This document shows, piece by piece, positions 15,384 through 24,199 of a stretch of 38,833 nt of DNA. Position 1 is the first letter of the stretch. Every line of letters starts with the position of its first letter. The DNA comes from Clostridia bacterium (GTDB lineage Bacteria > Bacillota > Clostridia > Oscillospirales > Acutalibacteraceae), in contig JAGBXM010000089.1 of NCBI GenBank assembly GCA_017629275.1, positions 1 to 38,833 of the forward strand, read 5' to 3'. Made by a program: the position numbers and the translations under genes. The notes under the pieces are model-generated. The model was not told where the DNA came from. It did no database searches and saw only the letters and a program-made list of their open reading frames with translations.

Positions 15384-16787
15384 TCAATTCCAATAATCGG
15401 TTTTATAAGGCAGATCAATGTCCTTCGCCTTGAATTCGGGCACCTTGCCCTCTTTACGTTGCTTTTCGTAATCCTTAAGCGTTCTGAATGCGTATTTTCC
15501 CAGAACAATTATGACCGGCATATTTATAACCGTCATAAGGCCCATCAGAACGTCGGCAACGTTCCACAAGAACTTGGCCGACAAACCTGCTCCGACAAAG
15601 ATAAGCAAAGCCGCCGCAATGCGATAAACGACCATAAAGACTTTGCCCGGCTCTCTTTTAAAGAGATAGTTCCAACACTTATCAACGTAGAAAAGGTTGC
15701 CAAGCAATGTCGTAAATGCAAACAAAACCATAGCCACAGCAATAAATATCGGGCCAAAGTCACCCAACACAGCTTTCAAAGATGCTTGAACAAACGGTGC
15801 ACCTTCCAGCTCTTTACTCGGCTCAACGCCCGAACACATACACATAAACGCGGTGGCACTGCAGATGACAACAGTATCAATAAAAACCGACAAAACCTGA
15901 ACAAGACCCTGCTTTACGGGGTGCTTGACCTCGGCCGCCGCCGAAGCGTTGGGAGCCGAACCGACACCCGCTTCGTTAGAAAACAGGCCACGCTTGATAC
16001 CGTACATAATACAAGAACCCGTAAATCCGCCGAAGATAGCCTTAAAATTAAAGGCCTCGGTAAAAACGGTCTTGAAAACGCCGGGCAACAAATCAATGTT
16101 GATAACAATAATAAATAACGCTATCAAAACGTAGGCAATGCCCATCACCGGAACCATCCAACCTGTGACCTTGACGATACGCTTGCCACCGCCTATAAGA
16201 CAGTAACCGACCAAAATGGCGATAATAAGACCGATTATCCACGGAGTTTTATCGGCATCATAGAACTCAAACCCACTGAAGGTCGACTGCAGGTTATAAG
16301 ACGCCAACATATTGAAGCCTACACCGTAGGTCAACATCAGAATGACCGTGAACACAACCGCCAACCAACGCTTTTTAAAAGCCGCCTCTATATAATATGC
16401 AGGGCCGCCGAAACTGCCCTCGGGACCTTTTCTTTTAAAAATTTGCGCCAAAGTACTTTCGACAAAGGCCGAAGCACCGCCGATAACGGCAATGACCCAC
16501 ATCCAGAAAACCGAACCGAAGCCGCCGAGACACAACGCACTCGAAACACCGACAATATTGCCCGTGCCGACGCGTGATGCCGTCGATACCATAAGTGCCT
16601 GAAACGACGAGACACCGTTGCTGTCGGTCTTTTCACCGACCGCCTTAAACTGCTCTTTCAGTAATCTGAACTGAACAAACCTCGTTCTTACGGTAAAATA
16701 AAGACCGCCTAAAACAAGAATAATAATAAGTATGTAACTGTATAATGCATCGTTTAACTGACCGACAATTTTTTCAATGAATTCCAT
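15384..16787 (-). CDS. Sodium:alanine/glycine symporter (AGCS family)
   Basis: 467-residue membrane transporter that takes up alanine or glycine with Na+. It has about ten hydrophobic segments. Family segments are STASRVGTGNIVGVSSAL (about residues 69-86), GGPAYYIEAAF and, near the middle, GIKRGLFSNEAGVGSAPNAS, the AGCS signature. GGGAGG precedes the ATG. It has its own promoter and probably continues into cysK. The leader is only about 45 bases, so there is no room for the glycine riboswitch that often controls this family. Confidence 0.95.
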   Translation of the reverse strand: MEFIEKIVGQLNDALYSYILIIILVLGGLYFTVRTRFVQFRLLKEQFKAVGEKTDSNGVSSFQALMVSTASRVGTGNIVGVSSALCLGGFGSVFWMWVIAVIGGASAFVESTLAQIFKRKGPEGSFGGPAYYIEAAFKKRWLAVVFTVILMLTYGVGFNMLASYNLQSTFSGFEFYDADKTPWIIGLIIAILVGYCLIGGGKRIVKVTGWMVPVMGIAYVLIALFIIVINIDLLPGVFKTVFTEAFNFKAIFGGFTGSCIMYGIKRGLFSNEAGVGSAPNASAAAEVKHPVKQGLVQVLSVFIDTVVICSATAFMCMCSGVEPSKELEGAPFVQASLKAVLGDFGPIFIAVAMVLFAFTTLLGNLFYVDKCWNYLFKREPGKVFMVVYRIAAALLIFVGAGLSAKFLWNVADVLMGLMTVINMPVIIVLGKYAFRTLKDYEKQRKEGKVPEFKAKDIDLPYKTDYWN

Positions 16788-16840
16788 ACCTTGCCTCCCC
16801 CTTTATAAAAGCCAGAATATCCCATTTAAACAACATTGTC

Positions 16841-16869
16841 ATTATACATAAATTGGTATTTAAAGTCAA
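16841..16869 (-). promoter_or_regulatory. Promoter of the AGCS symporter
   Basis: TTGACT at 16864-16869, 17-base spacer, TATAAT at 16841-16846, minus strand. Confidence 0.88.
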
Positions 16870-16870
16870 C

Positions 16871-16909
16871 ATAAAAAGAAAACGGTCAACGTGAAACCAC
16901 GCTGACCGT
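16871..16909 (-). terminator. Terminator of the pfl operon
   Basis: Stem ACGGTCAACGTG paired across a 4-base loop (12 bp, one wobble) followed on the minus strand by TTTTCTTTTT. It ends the pflB-pflA-small gene transcript just before the symporter promoter. Confidence 0.92.
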
Positions 16910-16914
16910 AATTT

Positions 16915-17196
16915 TTAAAACTCATCATCGGGCAGTTCTAACTTACTGCCGTTGCCGATATTAGGTAAACCTCCGTTTGCGATAACGCTCGACCAATCGG
17001 CCGAACTGTCCTCAAATATGAAGGACGAATCGTCCGAAGATGTCACGGTTGAAGACGAAGGCTGCGGCAATTTTGAGTTCTTGTCACCGCCGTTGTCTTT
17101 GAGCGTAAACACAACGGCCAACACCGTTGCCAAAACAATCAGTGCAACAACGACCCAGATTATAATACTTTTTAAAACCTTAAAATCCTTCTTCAT
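16915..17196 (-). CDS. Small single-pass membrane protein in pfl operon
   Basis: 93 residues. A basic N-terminus ([10 protein letters not shown]) leads into one hydrophobic helix (IIIWVVVALIVLATVLAVVF), then a Ser/Asp-rich, low-complexity tail that should lie outside the cell (positive-inside rule). No domain or lipobox was recognised. Its ATG overlaps the pflA stop by four bases (ATGA), so it is translationally coupled to pflA. Whether it has a role in formate metabolism is unknown. Confidence 0.8.
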   Translation of the reverse strand: MKKDFKVLKSIIIWVVVALIVLATVLAVVFTLKDNGGDKNSKLPQPSSSTVTSSDDSSFIFEDSSADWSSVIANGGLPNIGNGSKLELPDDEF

Positions 17197-17906
17197 AAAG
17201 CACCCTGTTTTACCAAAATATTCAATCGGTCCATTTGTTCCGCCGACGGTTCAGGAAAATCTTCAAACCTAAACGGGATACCCATTTGACCGTACTTTAC
17301 CGAGCAGATCTTCTTAAACGGCAACAGTTCGATTTTGTCGACACAAGCCACACCTTCGGCAACCGCCTTCAGTTGCATTACATCCGATTCGCCGTCGTTT
17401 AAGGTTGGGATTATGACCTGACGCAAGGTGGTCGGGATCTTTTCACTGTCGAGAATTTTTAAAAATTCCAAAACATCCGACAGTTCACATCCGACGTGTT
17501 CACGGTAAAGCTCTTCATTTGTATATTTAATATCAAGCAACACTCGGTCGGAAACCTTTAAAAGCTCTTTGACCGAACCGTCCAACAGGCAACCCGAAGT
17601 ATCAAGACAGGTGTTTATCCCATTCTTGTGGCACAGTTCGAAAAGTTCCTTGACAAATTCGGCCTGCAACAGCGGTTCACCGCCCGAAACGGTCACGCCG
17701 CCCGTGCTTCCGAAGTATTCCTTAAACCGAACTATTCTTTTCAAAACCTCGTGGGGTGTATATTGCTCACCGCCCGAAAATTCCCACGTGTCGGGGTTGT
17801 GACAGCATCCGCATCTCAACGGGCATCCTTGCATAAAAACCACAAATCTCACACCGGGTCCGTCGACGGTGCCGAGGCTCTGAAACGAATGTATTCTTCC
17901 TATCAT
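17193..17906 (-). CDS. pflA: Pyruvate formate-lyase activating enzyme
   Basis: Radical-SAM enzyme that installs the glycyl radical on PflB using S-adenosylmethionine and a 4Fe-4S cluster. 237 residues. The cluster motif C-x3-C-x2-C is in [13 protein letters not shown] (about residues 28-40), with an extra cysteine where most relatives have Tyr or another residue. The SAM-binding GGEPLLQ segment and LLDIKY follow. Its ATG overlaps the pflB stop by four bases, and its own stop overlaps the next gene in the same way. Confidence 0.96.
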   Translation of the reverse strand: MIGRIHSFQSLGTVDGPGVRFVVFMQGCPLRCGCCHNPDTWEFSGGEQYTPHEVLKRIVRFKEYFGSTGGVTVSGGEPLLQAEFVKELFELCHKNGINTCLDTSGCLLDGSVKELLKVSDRVLLDIKYTNEELYREHVGCELSDVLEFLKILDSEKIPTTLRQVIIPTLNDGESDVMQLKAVAEGVACVDKIELLPFKKICSVKYGQMGIPFRFEDFPEPSAEQMDRLNILVKQGAL

Positions 17907-20134
17907 AACGCCACGTGGAAGGTACGGCTTATGACCTCGCGTTGCTGTTCACGCGACAGCTTATGGAAGTTGACGGCATAACCCGAAACGCGGATGGTCA
18001 GGTTAGGATATGCCTCGGGGTCCTCATAAGCCTTCATAAGCGTCTCTCTGTTTAAAACGTTGACGTTGATGTGATGCGCCTTCTTGGCAAAATATCCGTC
18101 AAGGATAGAAACGAGATTGTCAACACGCTCCGTCTCGGTCTTACCCAATGCTTCGGGAGTGATCGAGAAGGTGTTGGAGATACCGTCACGGCAATCATCG
18201 TAGCTTAACTTCGCAACCGAATTAAGTGAAGCCAACGCACCGTTTTCCTCACGGTTGTGCATAGGATTGGCACCCGGAGCAAACGGAGCCGCGGCCTTTC
18301 GACCGTCGGGAGTAGCACCCGTATTGCGTCCGTACATAACGTTGGAGGTAATGGTCAATACCGACAAGGTGTGAATTGCCTTGCGATAGGTCGGAGTCTT
18401 GCGAAGCTCGGTGATAACCTTATGGGTCATATCCTTGGCGATAAGGTCAACACGGTCGTCATCGTTGCCGTATTTCGGGAAATCGCCGCTTGTCTTAAAG
18501 TCAACGATAAATCCGTTATCATCCTTAACAGGCTGAACGTTGGCAAATTTAATGGCGCTCAACGAGTCGGCAACGACCGAAAGACCGGCAATGCCGAAAG
18601 CCATAAAACGCTCGACGTCGGTATCGTGCAGAGCCATCTGAATCTTCTCATAGGCATACTTGTCGTGCATATAGTGAATGATATTCATAGTGTTGACGTA
18701 CAGTCTGGACAACCACTCGATATAAATATCATAACGCTCCATAACGGTATCGTAATCGAGTTTGTCACCGTCTAACACCGGCATCTGCGGACCGATGTGT
18801 ATACCGCTGGTGGTATCGTAACCGCCGTTAATGGCAATAAGCAAAAGCTTGGCAAGGTTGCACCTCGCGCCGAAGAACTGCATCTGTTTGCCGAGCTTCA
18901 TAGCCGAAACGCAGCAGGCGATGGCATAATCGTCACCGTAAATGGGACGCATTACGTCGTCGTTTTCGTACTGAATGGAATCGGTATCACTCGAAACCTT
19001 AGCACAGAATTTTTTGAAGCCTTCGGGCAAAGCCGTCGACCACAAAACGGTCAGGTTAGGCTCGGGCGAAGAACCGAGGGTGTAAAGTGTGTTGAGCATT
19101 CTGAAGCTCGACTTGGTGACCAGAGTACGTCCGTCCTCACCCATACCGCCGACCGCCTCGGTGATCCACATCGGGTCGCCGCCGAACAGTTCGTTGTATT
19201 CGGGTGTGCGAAGGTGACGGGCGATACGAAGCTTCATAACGAAATGGTCAAGCAACTCCTGTGCGCCCTCTTCGGTCAGTACTCCGTTTTTAATATCACG
19301 TTCAATATAAATGTCAAAGAAGGTGCTGACTCTGCCCAACGACATAGCGGCGCCGTTCTGCTCCTTGATGGCTCCGAGGTAGGCAAAATAGGTCCACTGA
19401 ATGGCCTCTTTGGCATTCTTTGCAGGTTGACTTATATCAAAGCCGTACATCGCGGCCATTTCCTTCAGATAACCTAAAAACGATATCTGCTTATAAAGCT
19501 CTTCGTCAAGACGGATATTCTCGGTATTAAAAGCCTCGCCGGACAATGCATGCTTGTCCTTTTTCTTTTCCTCAATAAGCTTATCTACACCGTAAAGCGC
19601 AACACGGCGGTAGTCACCGATAATACGTCCGCGGCCGTAGGCATCAGGCAGACCCGTGATAACGTGGCACTTTCTTGCCTGGCGCATTTCATCGGTATAT
19701 GCTCTGAAAACGCCGTCGTTATGGGTGGTTCTGTAACGGAATTCCTCCTCGACCTTACTCGACAGCTTATAGCCGTAAGCCTCGCAGGCCTGACGGACCA
19801 TACGCATACCGCCGAACGGATTGACCGAACGCTTCAAGGGGCGGTTGGTCTGCATTCCGACGATAAGCTCCTGCTCCTTATCAATATATCCGGGCGAAAA
19901 AGCGGTCAGAGACGATACCGTGGCGGTATCAATATCCAATACACCGCCGTACTGACGTTCAAGCTTAAACAACTCCTGAACCTTATCCATCAAACCATCG
20001 GTACGTTTGGTCGACGAAGCCAGAAATGCACCGTCACCCTTATATTCACAATAGTTAACTTGAATAAAATCGCGAACGTTGATCTCATCCTGCCAACGAC
20101 CTGCATTAAAGCCGTTCCAATTCTTGTGCTCCAT
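17903..20134 (-). CDS. pflB: Formate acetyltransferase (pyruvate formate-lyase)
   Basis: Converts pyruvate and CoA to acetyl-CoA and formate in anaerobic fermentation. 743 residues, normal length. The two active-site cysteines are C407 and C408 in AIACCVSAM. The glycyl radical site is G718 in RVSGYAVNF near the C-terminus. AAAGGAGG precedes the ATG. It is the first gene of the pflB-pflA operon. Expression is probably set by a ZTP riboswitch with a downstream terminator in the about 170-base leader, which ties it to one-carbon/purine status: formate is the one-carbon donor for formyl-tetrahydrofolate. Confidence 0.98.
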   Translation of the reverse strand: MEHKNWNGFNAGRWQDEINVRDFIQVNYCEYKGDGAFLASSTKRTDGLMDKVQELFKLERQYGGVLDIDTATVSSLTAFSPGYIDKEQELIVGMQTNRPLKRSVNPFGGMRMVRQACEAYGYKLSSKVEEEFRYRTTHNDGVFRAYTDEMRQARKCHVITGLPDAYGRGRIIGDYRRVALYGVDKLIEEKKKDKHALSGEAFNTENIRLDEELYKQISFLGYLKEMAAMYGFDISQPAKNAKEAIQWTYFAYLGAIKEQNGAAMSLGRVSTFFDIYIERDIKNGVLTEEGAQELLDHFVMKLRIARHLRTPEYNELFGGDPMWITEAVGGMGEDGRTLVTKSSFRMLNTLYTLGSSPEPNLTVLWSTALPEGFKKFCAKVSSDTDSIQYENDDVMRPIYGDDYAIACCVSAMKLGKQMQFFGARCNLAKLLLIAINGGYDTTSGIHIGPQMPVLDGDKLDYDTVMERYDIYIEWLSRLYVNTMNIIHYMHDKYAYEKIQMALHDTDVERFMAFGIAGLSVVADSLSAIKFANVQPVKDDNGFIVDFKTSGDFPKYGNDDDRVDLIAKDMTHKVITELRKTPTYRKAIHTLSVLTITSNVMYGRNTGATPDGRKAAAPFAPGANPMHNREENGALASLNSVAKLSYDDCRDGISNTFSITPEALGKTETERVDNLVSILDGYFAKKAHHINVNVLNRETLMKAYEDPEAYPNLTIRVSGYAVNFHKLSREQQREVISRTFHVAL

Positions 20135-20170
20135 AACAAAATTCCTCCTTTAAAGGGAAACTCTAATAAA

Positions 20171-20208
20171 CAAAAAGACAGGTCAGTTTGTAAATGCAAA
20201 CTGATCTG
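20171..20208 (-). terminator. Riboswitch-controlled terminator upstream of pflB
   Basis: CAGATCAGTTTG pairs with CAAACTGACCTG (11 of 12) around loop CATTTA and is followed on the minus strand by TCTTTTTG. It starts directly after the 3' part of the ZTP aptamer, so ligand binding there can compete with terminator formation. Confidence 0.85.
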
Positions 20209-20296
20209 GCCAGACGGTCGGCATAAAGCACCTTGGTGCCTGTCGCATTTACATTCCCCGGGCGTTTTCGCCCTTCTCCGTCAGTCATGTAAATGT
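20208..20296 (-). ncRNA. ZTP riboswitch (pfl motif)
   Basis: Read on the minus strand: P1 CATTTACAT (20287-20295) pairs with ATGTAAATG (20246-20254). Inside it comes GACTGACGGAG, then hairpin GGGCG-AAAA-CGCCC, then GGGGA, as in known pfl-motif RNAs (ACUGGCG, hairpin, CGGGGA). After a linker with hairpin GCACC-AA-GGTGC comes the 3' element CCGTCTGGCC, matching the conserved CCGCCUGGGC region. GACGG (20278-20282) can pair with CCGTC (20213-20217) as the diagnostic pseudoknot; both strands differ from the usual GGCG/CGCC in a compensatory way. The class binds ZTP/ZMP and is named after its position upstream of pfl genes. Confidence 0.9.
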
Positions 20297-20311
20297 TGTT
20301 GTAGTATGCTT

Positions 20312-20340
20312 ATTATACACACTATATGGCAGTTTGTCAA
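20312..20340 (-). promoter_or_regulatory. Promoter of pflB
   Basis: Perfect consensus on the minus strand: TTGACA at 20335-20340, 17-base spacer, TATAAT at 20312-20317. The 320-base gap 20135-20454 is filled by this promoter, the riboswitch, its terminator and the trpB terminator. Confidence 0.93.
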
Positions 20341-20403
20341 CACCCAAATTACATAAATTTACACAAAATTTTGAGGTTCGACAACATCCTATACACAAAA
20401 TAT

Positions 20404-20434
20404 AGTGGTTGTGCCGTTCAAAGGCACAACCACT
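20404..20434 (-). terminator. Terminator-like hairpin after trpB
   Basis: Perfect 12-bp stem AGTGGTTGTGCC with a 7-base loop, followed on the minus strand by ATATTTTG. The U tract is weak. Confidence 0.7.
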
Positions 20435-20454
20435 GCATATCTTGTTGTTTCTTA

Positions 20455-21690
20455 TTATTTCTTGTCACACTCGGGGATGCCGTAATTTTCAAGGATATAA
20501 TCCATATCCTTGTCGCCGCGACCCGAAAGGTTAATAAGTATTGAGCCATGGTCCATTCTCTTTGCCAGCTTCATACCGAATGCAACCGCGTGTGAAGACT
20601 CAATTGCAGGGATAATACCCTCTAAGCGGGCCAGCTTGAAGAATGCGTCAATAGTCTCGTCGTCGTTGATAACGTCGTACTTGACACGGCCGAGCTCCTG
20701 CAAAAATGCGTGTTCGGGGCCGGAGGACGGATAGTCGAGACCCGAAGCTACCGAGTAAACGGGAGCGGGTTCGCCGTTTTCGTCCTTAAGCATTATACTG
20801 TTGAAGCCGTGCATAATGCCCTCGGTGCCGTATTTAAGACTTGCAGCGTGGTCACCGAGCTTGGGACCGCGTCCCAAAGGCTCAACACCGTAAATATCAA
20901 CAGGATCGTTTAAGAATCCTGCAAACAGACCTGCCGCATTGGAGCCGCCGCCGACACAGGCAACGATAGAGGACGGCAGATGACCCGTCATATCAATAAA
21001 CTGCTCTCTTGCCTCAATACCGACAACACTCTGGAAGTCACGAACCATCATCGGGAACGGATGGGGGCCTAAAACCGAGCCGATGCAGTAGATAGAATCC
21101 TTATATTCCTTGCTGTAAGCATCAAAAGCGGCGTCAACGGCCTCTTTCAAGGTTTTAAGACCATGGGTGACCTCGACAACGTTGGCACCCAAGATTTTCA
21201 TACGTGCCACGTTGGGAGCCTGTTTCTTAATGTCAACACTACCCATATAAATATCGCACTCAAGACCGAAGTAAGCGGCGGCGGTAGCCAAAGCCACACC
21301 GTGCTGACCTGCGCCCGTTTCGGCAATGACCTTTTTCTTGCCCATATACTTTGCAAGCAAGGCCTCACCCATACAGTGATTGAGTTTGTGTGCGCCCGAA
21401 TGGTTAAGGTCCTCACGCTTTGCATAAAGCTGAACCTTACCGCCCAAAGCATCCGACAGTCTTTCTAAGTGGGTGACCGGGGTCGGTCTGCCCTGGAACT
21501 CTTTTCTGATTCTGCGAAGCTCTGCAATAAACTTACGCGACTGACAGATCGAGAAATAAGCCTCGGTGATTTCGGCCATTGCAGCCTTGAGCTTTTCGTC
21601 AATAAATACACCGCCGTATTTCCCAAAATATCCGTCCTTGTCGGGATAATTGTTAAAATATGTATCAAAATCCACACCGTTAAGTTTCAT
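20455..21690 (-). CDS. trpB: Tryptophan synthase beta chain
   Basis: Joins indole and serine to make tryptophan, using PLP. 411 residues, TrpB1 type. The PLP lysine is K102 in [33 protein letters not shown] MGSVDIKKQ, and the phosphate loop VGGGSNAAG follow. The RBS is TGGAGG. No trpA or other trp gene is adjacent, so this is an orphan trpB: it may pair with a TrpA encoded elsewhere or salvage external indole, which is abundant in the gut (inference). It is controlled by a tryptophan T-box. Confidence 0.96.
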   Translation of the reverse strand: MKLNGVDFDTYFNNYPDKDGYFGKYGGVFIDEKLKAAMAEITEAYFSICQSRKFIAELRRIRKEFQGRPTPVTHLERLSDALGGKVQLYAKREDLNHSGAHKLNHCMGEALLAKYMGKKKVIAETGAGQHGVALATAAAYFGLECDIYMGSVDIKKQAPNVARMKILGANVVEVTHGLKTLKEAVDAAFDAYSKEYKDSIYCIGSVLGPHPFPMMVRDFQSVVGIEAREQFIDMTGHLPSSIVACVGGGSNAAGLFAGFLNDPVDIYGVEPLGRGPKLGDHAASLKYGTEGIMHGFNSIMLKDENGEPAPVYSVASGLDYPSSGPEHAFLQELGRVKYDVINDDETIDAFFKLARLEGIIPAIESSHAVAFGMKLAKRMDHGSILINLSGRGDKDMDYILENYGIPECDKK

Positions 21691-21716
21691 TATAAAAATC
21701 CTCCAATATATGTATT

Positions 21717-21797
21717 GTAGGGAACGACACAGGCTCCCTCCCCGAGGGAGCTGGCACGACGCAGTCGTGACTGAGGAAGTTCGCCGTTCCGCTTGTT
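21717..21797. repeat. Family-A repeat interrupted by a family-B repeat
   Basis: Starts TTGTAGGGAACGACACAG-like (family A left half, minus-to-plus reading on the plus strand: TGTAGGGAACGAC) and ends TTCGCCGTTCCGC (right half). Between them lies CTCCCTCCCCGAGGGAGCTG followed by GCACGACGCAGTCGTGACTGAGGAAG, a family-B unit related to 29677-29770. The layout suggests one short repeat inserted in another. It lies in the trpB leader downstream of the T-box terminator. Confidence 0.6.
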
Positions 21798-21875
21798 AAA
21801 TGTAAACAAAAACTATAACAATTTATTATCACGCCATCGCTTGGTCAATAGTACCACAAAAATCCTTCCTTTGCA

Positions 21876-21910
21876 ACAAAAAAGTCCTCGGCAGTAAAAC
21901 TGCCAAGGAC
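21876..21910 (-). terminator. T-box terminator upstream of trpB
   Basis: GTCCTTGGCAGT pairs with ACTGCCGAGGAC (one wobble) around a TTT loop and is followed on the minus strand by TTTTTTG. The 5' flank overlaps the region after the T-box sequence, as expected for T-box regulation. Confidence 0.93.
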
Positions 21911-22140
21911 GAATAAACGAATTATCCGCGGTGCCACCTTGATTCGTGTAAAACACGCACTTAAAAGGTACTTCATACCCTCGGCACTAACGTAGCCCAC
22001 ACGTTGCAGAATACTAAGGTCACCCTTTTCACTGCACCCTCAGCGGTCCATTTGACGACCTGTTTCACGCCCGATTCTCAGCACCACGGACTCTCTGTAA
22101 AGGCATTTGTCGCCGTTATCTCCGCCTCAACGGTTTGTTT
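21884..22140 (-). ncRNA. T-box leader, tryptophan specific
   Basis: Carries the T-box sequence GGTGGCACCGCGG (21926-21938, minus strand), which pairs with uncharged tRNA. Upstream is a Stem I with the AG-bulge/distal-loop segment AGAGAGTCCGTGGTGCTGAG. The basal helix GGCGG/CCGCT and an inner helix GCGAC/GTCGT frame a specifier loop in which the codon UGG (22048-22050) is followed by the usual A. UGG specifies tryptophan, in agreement with the trpB target. With low charged tRNA-Trp the antiterminator forms and trpB is read. Confidence 0.93.
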
Positions 22141-22145
22141 TAATT

Positions 22146-22174
22146 ATATTACCACCGCAATTTCAAAATGTCAA
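22146..22174 (-). promoter_or_regulatory. Promoter of the trpB T-box transcript
   Basis: TTGACA at 22169-22174, 17-base spacer, TAATAT at 22146-22151, minus strand; start of transcription near 22139. Confidence 0.85.
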
Positions 22175-22184
22175 GCCTTTAAAA

Positions 22185-22619
22185 TCAAAGATATCCCCTT
22201 ATATCCTTTGCGAGGCCTTCCTCTAACTTTATAAGCCTTTTGGTAATATCCTTGGACACTTCATCGGCCGCCTTGTACTCATTGAGATAACGGTTCAAGG
22301 ATTTCACGCCCATATTGCAGCCGTCGGTCATAAGGTCGGCAACGGTACTGTCGGAATCATCCATTCCGAGTTTCACCTCGGTCTTGATCCACGACATGCC
22401 TTTGGCTACCGGATTGGGGTTTTTGCCGTCATCACCATACTTGTCCAAAAGGCTTTGCACCTCGGAATTAAGCTTATCGTGTTCACGTCGGCACTCAACG
22501 AGATAATCCTTCAAGCGTTCTGATCTCACGTGATCCCTCACCTGGTCAATGGAGCTTATCCCCATATTCACACCTGCGTCACACTCGCGCAATAATTTAA
22601 CGGTATCCTGCTCTACCAT
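22185..22619 (-). CDS. DUF2383-like helical-bundle protein
   Basis: 144 residues, almost all predicted helix: four amphipathic stretches (TVKLLRECDAGVNMGISSID, KDYLVECRREHDKLNSEV, the region after NPVAKGMSWIKTEVK, and KSLNRYLNEYKAADEVSKD). This resembles the ferritin-like four-helix DUF2383 family common in Clostridia, but metal ligands are not obvious. The two halves each contain a GVNMGISSID / GCNMGVKSLN motif, suggesting internal duplication. The ATG at 22619 is preferred because an earlier in-frame ATG overlaps the RBS AAAGGAT. Function unknown. Confidence 0.8.
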   Translation of the reverse strand: MVEQDTVKLLRECDAGVNMGISSIDQVRDHVRSERLKDYLVECRREHDKLNSEVQSLLDKYGDDGKNPNPVAKGMSWIKTEVKLGMDDSDSTVADLMTDGCNMGVKSLNRYLNEYKAADEVSKDITKRLIKLEEGLAKDIRGYL

Positions 22620-22712
22620 AAAAGTCATCCTTTCGATACTTAATGCTAAAAATATTATTCCCGATTTTTTTCAATTATCAAAACTGTTTTCAATCTTTAA
22701 ATATCGTCCGCA

Positions 22713-22752
22713 AATACAAGAGCCTTCCTCTGATGAGGAAGGCTCTTGTATT
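22713..22752 (-). terminator. Terminator after the acyltransferase gene
   Basis: An 18-bp perfect stem (core CAAGAGCCTTCCTC) around loop TGAT; it begins at the stop codon of the gene at 22752. A/T flanks allow use on both strands. Confidence 0.88.
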
Positions 22753-24044
22753 TAGTTAACCTTTTCGGTTGGTTCTTTTATTTTGTTCATACTGCGTTCA
22801 TACAGTATTTCGGTGGCAAAGGCCAATTTGGTAATAACGTTTCTGGCATTCGTGGGATAACAATAAAACGAATCGTTTTCGGTTGAAATGTCGAAACAGT
22901 CAACAGGCTTCAGATAGCAATAATCATACTCGATATGCAGACTGTTGGTCTGCTGCGGATTACGGTTGATATGATAGTTTTCACCGTTGTAATGGCCCTC
23001 CAGGGTAAATCCGTTTTCAATATCGTGGGTCACGGTTGCCTTGCCCAAGGTCTCAAACCTCCAGCAACGCGGCATTGAATAGACCTCGACCTCGTCCGAG
23101 AAGAAATATTCCCCGTTTTCGATCTGCCTTTCGACCTCACTGCGTTCCCATCTGAACCAATCGGGGACGTTGTCGAACTCGGTCTCGCCCGAAAGCGCCT
23201 CAAGACTTCCATCCTCACACAAATTCCAACGCTTACCGCATTCCTCACAGAAAATTTCGGTTCCCTTCGAAGCCATTTTGGACTCGGTCTTGCAATGGGG
23301 GCACTGATAAAGTATCTTGTGCAGACCTTCGGCTCTGAACGGTTCGGTAATCAAAATACCGTTTTCCTTCTGATACTTATATTCATCATACTGCAACGCA
23401 TTTTTGACCGCCTCGTGAATCTCAGACGGAGTCATTCGCTCAACATCCTCGGCAGTAAGTATCTGCGTCATAACGGTATGAAGCGGAACCTTACGCTTCT
23501 GACGGAAGTTCCAGAACGGCGAGTGCAGATAGTTTCCATGATGCACAACGGCAACGACCGGCACCTTGTTCATCTTGATAAGCTTACCCAACGACTCAGG
23601 GATATACGAAGTAATACCGCACGGTGAATACCTTGCCTCAGGGTACATCGAAAGCACGTCGCCGCGTTTTAAAACCTTATTTATCGACTTGATAAGGTGC
23701 AGGTCCATAACGTATTTTCGAGTACAGATGGCACCGATAAGTTCCATCAGCCACGGTCTGCGATAATATCCGTCAATACTGACAACGTTGTTCATCGGTT
23801 TGCCGAAAAGACCGACAGCCGTCAACTCAAAGTCGATAAAATACATGTGGTTGCTGAGCAACATATAAGGGCCTTTAAGCCCCTCCATATTAACCTTTTC
23901 GATCTTATACTTTTTACCAATAAGCATTATCCACGACAGAATAGAAATAAGCCACGACAAAAAGAGCGGCTGTCTTATGGGATATTTTGCGGTTTTGTAC
24001 CGTTTTTTATTTTTGTAATTTACCTCAATATCTTTCGTTCTCAA
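22752..24044 (-). CDS. PlsC-like lysophospholipid acyltransferase with zinc ribbon
   Basis: About 430 residues. The N-terminal half is a PlsC-type acyltransferase: a hydrophobic segment (PLFLSWLISILSWIMLIG), then the catalytic H-x4-D motif SNHMYFIDFE, and MYPEARYSP in the place of the EGTR motif. A four-cysteine zinc ribbon (CPHC ... CEEC) follows near residue 250-275, and a C-terminal domain of unknown fold. The extra ribbon and tail are not part of ordinary PlsC enzymes. The start is uncertain: there is no early ATG, and TTG at 24044, with GAGAGG 9 bases upstream, fits better than TTG at 24053. Transcribed divergently from the hydrolase gene. Confidence 0.85.
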   Translation of the reverse strand: MRTKDIEVNYKNKKRYKTAKYPIRQPLFLSWLISILSWIMLIGKKYKIEKVNMEGLKGPYMLLSNHMYFIDFELTAVGLFGKPMNNVVSIDGYYRRPWLMELIGAICTRKYVMDLHLIKSINKVLKRGDVLSMYPEARYSPCGITSYIPESLGKLIKMNKVPVVAVVHHGNYLHSPFWNFRQKRKVPLHTVMTQILTAEDVERMTPSEIHEAVKNALQYDEYKYQKENGILITEPFRAEGLHKILYQCPHCKTESKMASKGTEIFCEECGKRWNLCEDGSLEALSGETEFDNVPDWFRWERSEVERQIENGEYFFSDEVEVYSMPRCWRFETLGKATVTHDIENGFTLEGHYNGENYHINRNPQQTNSLHIEYDYCYLKPVDCFDISTENDSFYCYPTNARNVITKLAFATEILYERSMNKIKEPTEKVN

Positions 24045-24151
24045 AATCCTCAACCTCTCAAAAATTTCTCAACCTTCAAATTGATTGTAACGGAAAGCCA
24101 TATAAAAATCAAGAACTTTATGCTTTATAACAACCGAACGCAAAATCATAA

Positions 24152-24180
24152 TTGAAAATGATATTTAAAAATAGTATAAT
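24152..24180 (+). promoter_or_regulatory. Promoter of the first alpha/beta hydrolase
   Basis: TTGAAA at 24152-24157, 17-base spacer, TATAAT at 24175-24180; the start codon follows 20 bases later. Confidence 0.88.
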
Positions 24181-24199
24181 ACTTTGCGGAGATGATATT

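Noticed and set aside
16788..16840. Glycine riboswitch upstream of the AGCS symporter
   Set aside because: The transcript leader from the consensus promoter is only about 45 bases, too short for the aptamer, and no glycine-aptamer consensus is present.
20181..20208. Separate small RNA from the hairpin upstream of pflB
   Set aside because: The hairpin is adequately explained as the riboswitch terminator, including its U tract and position.
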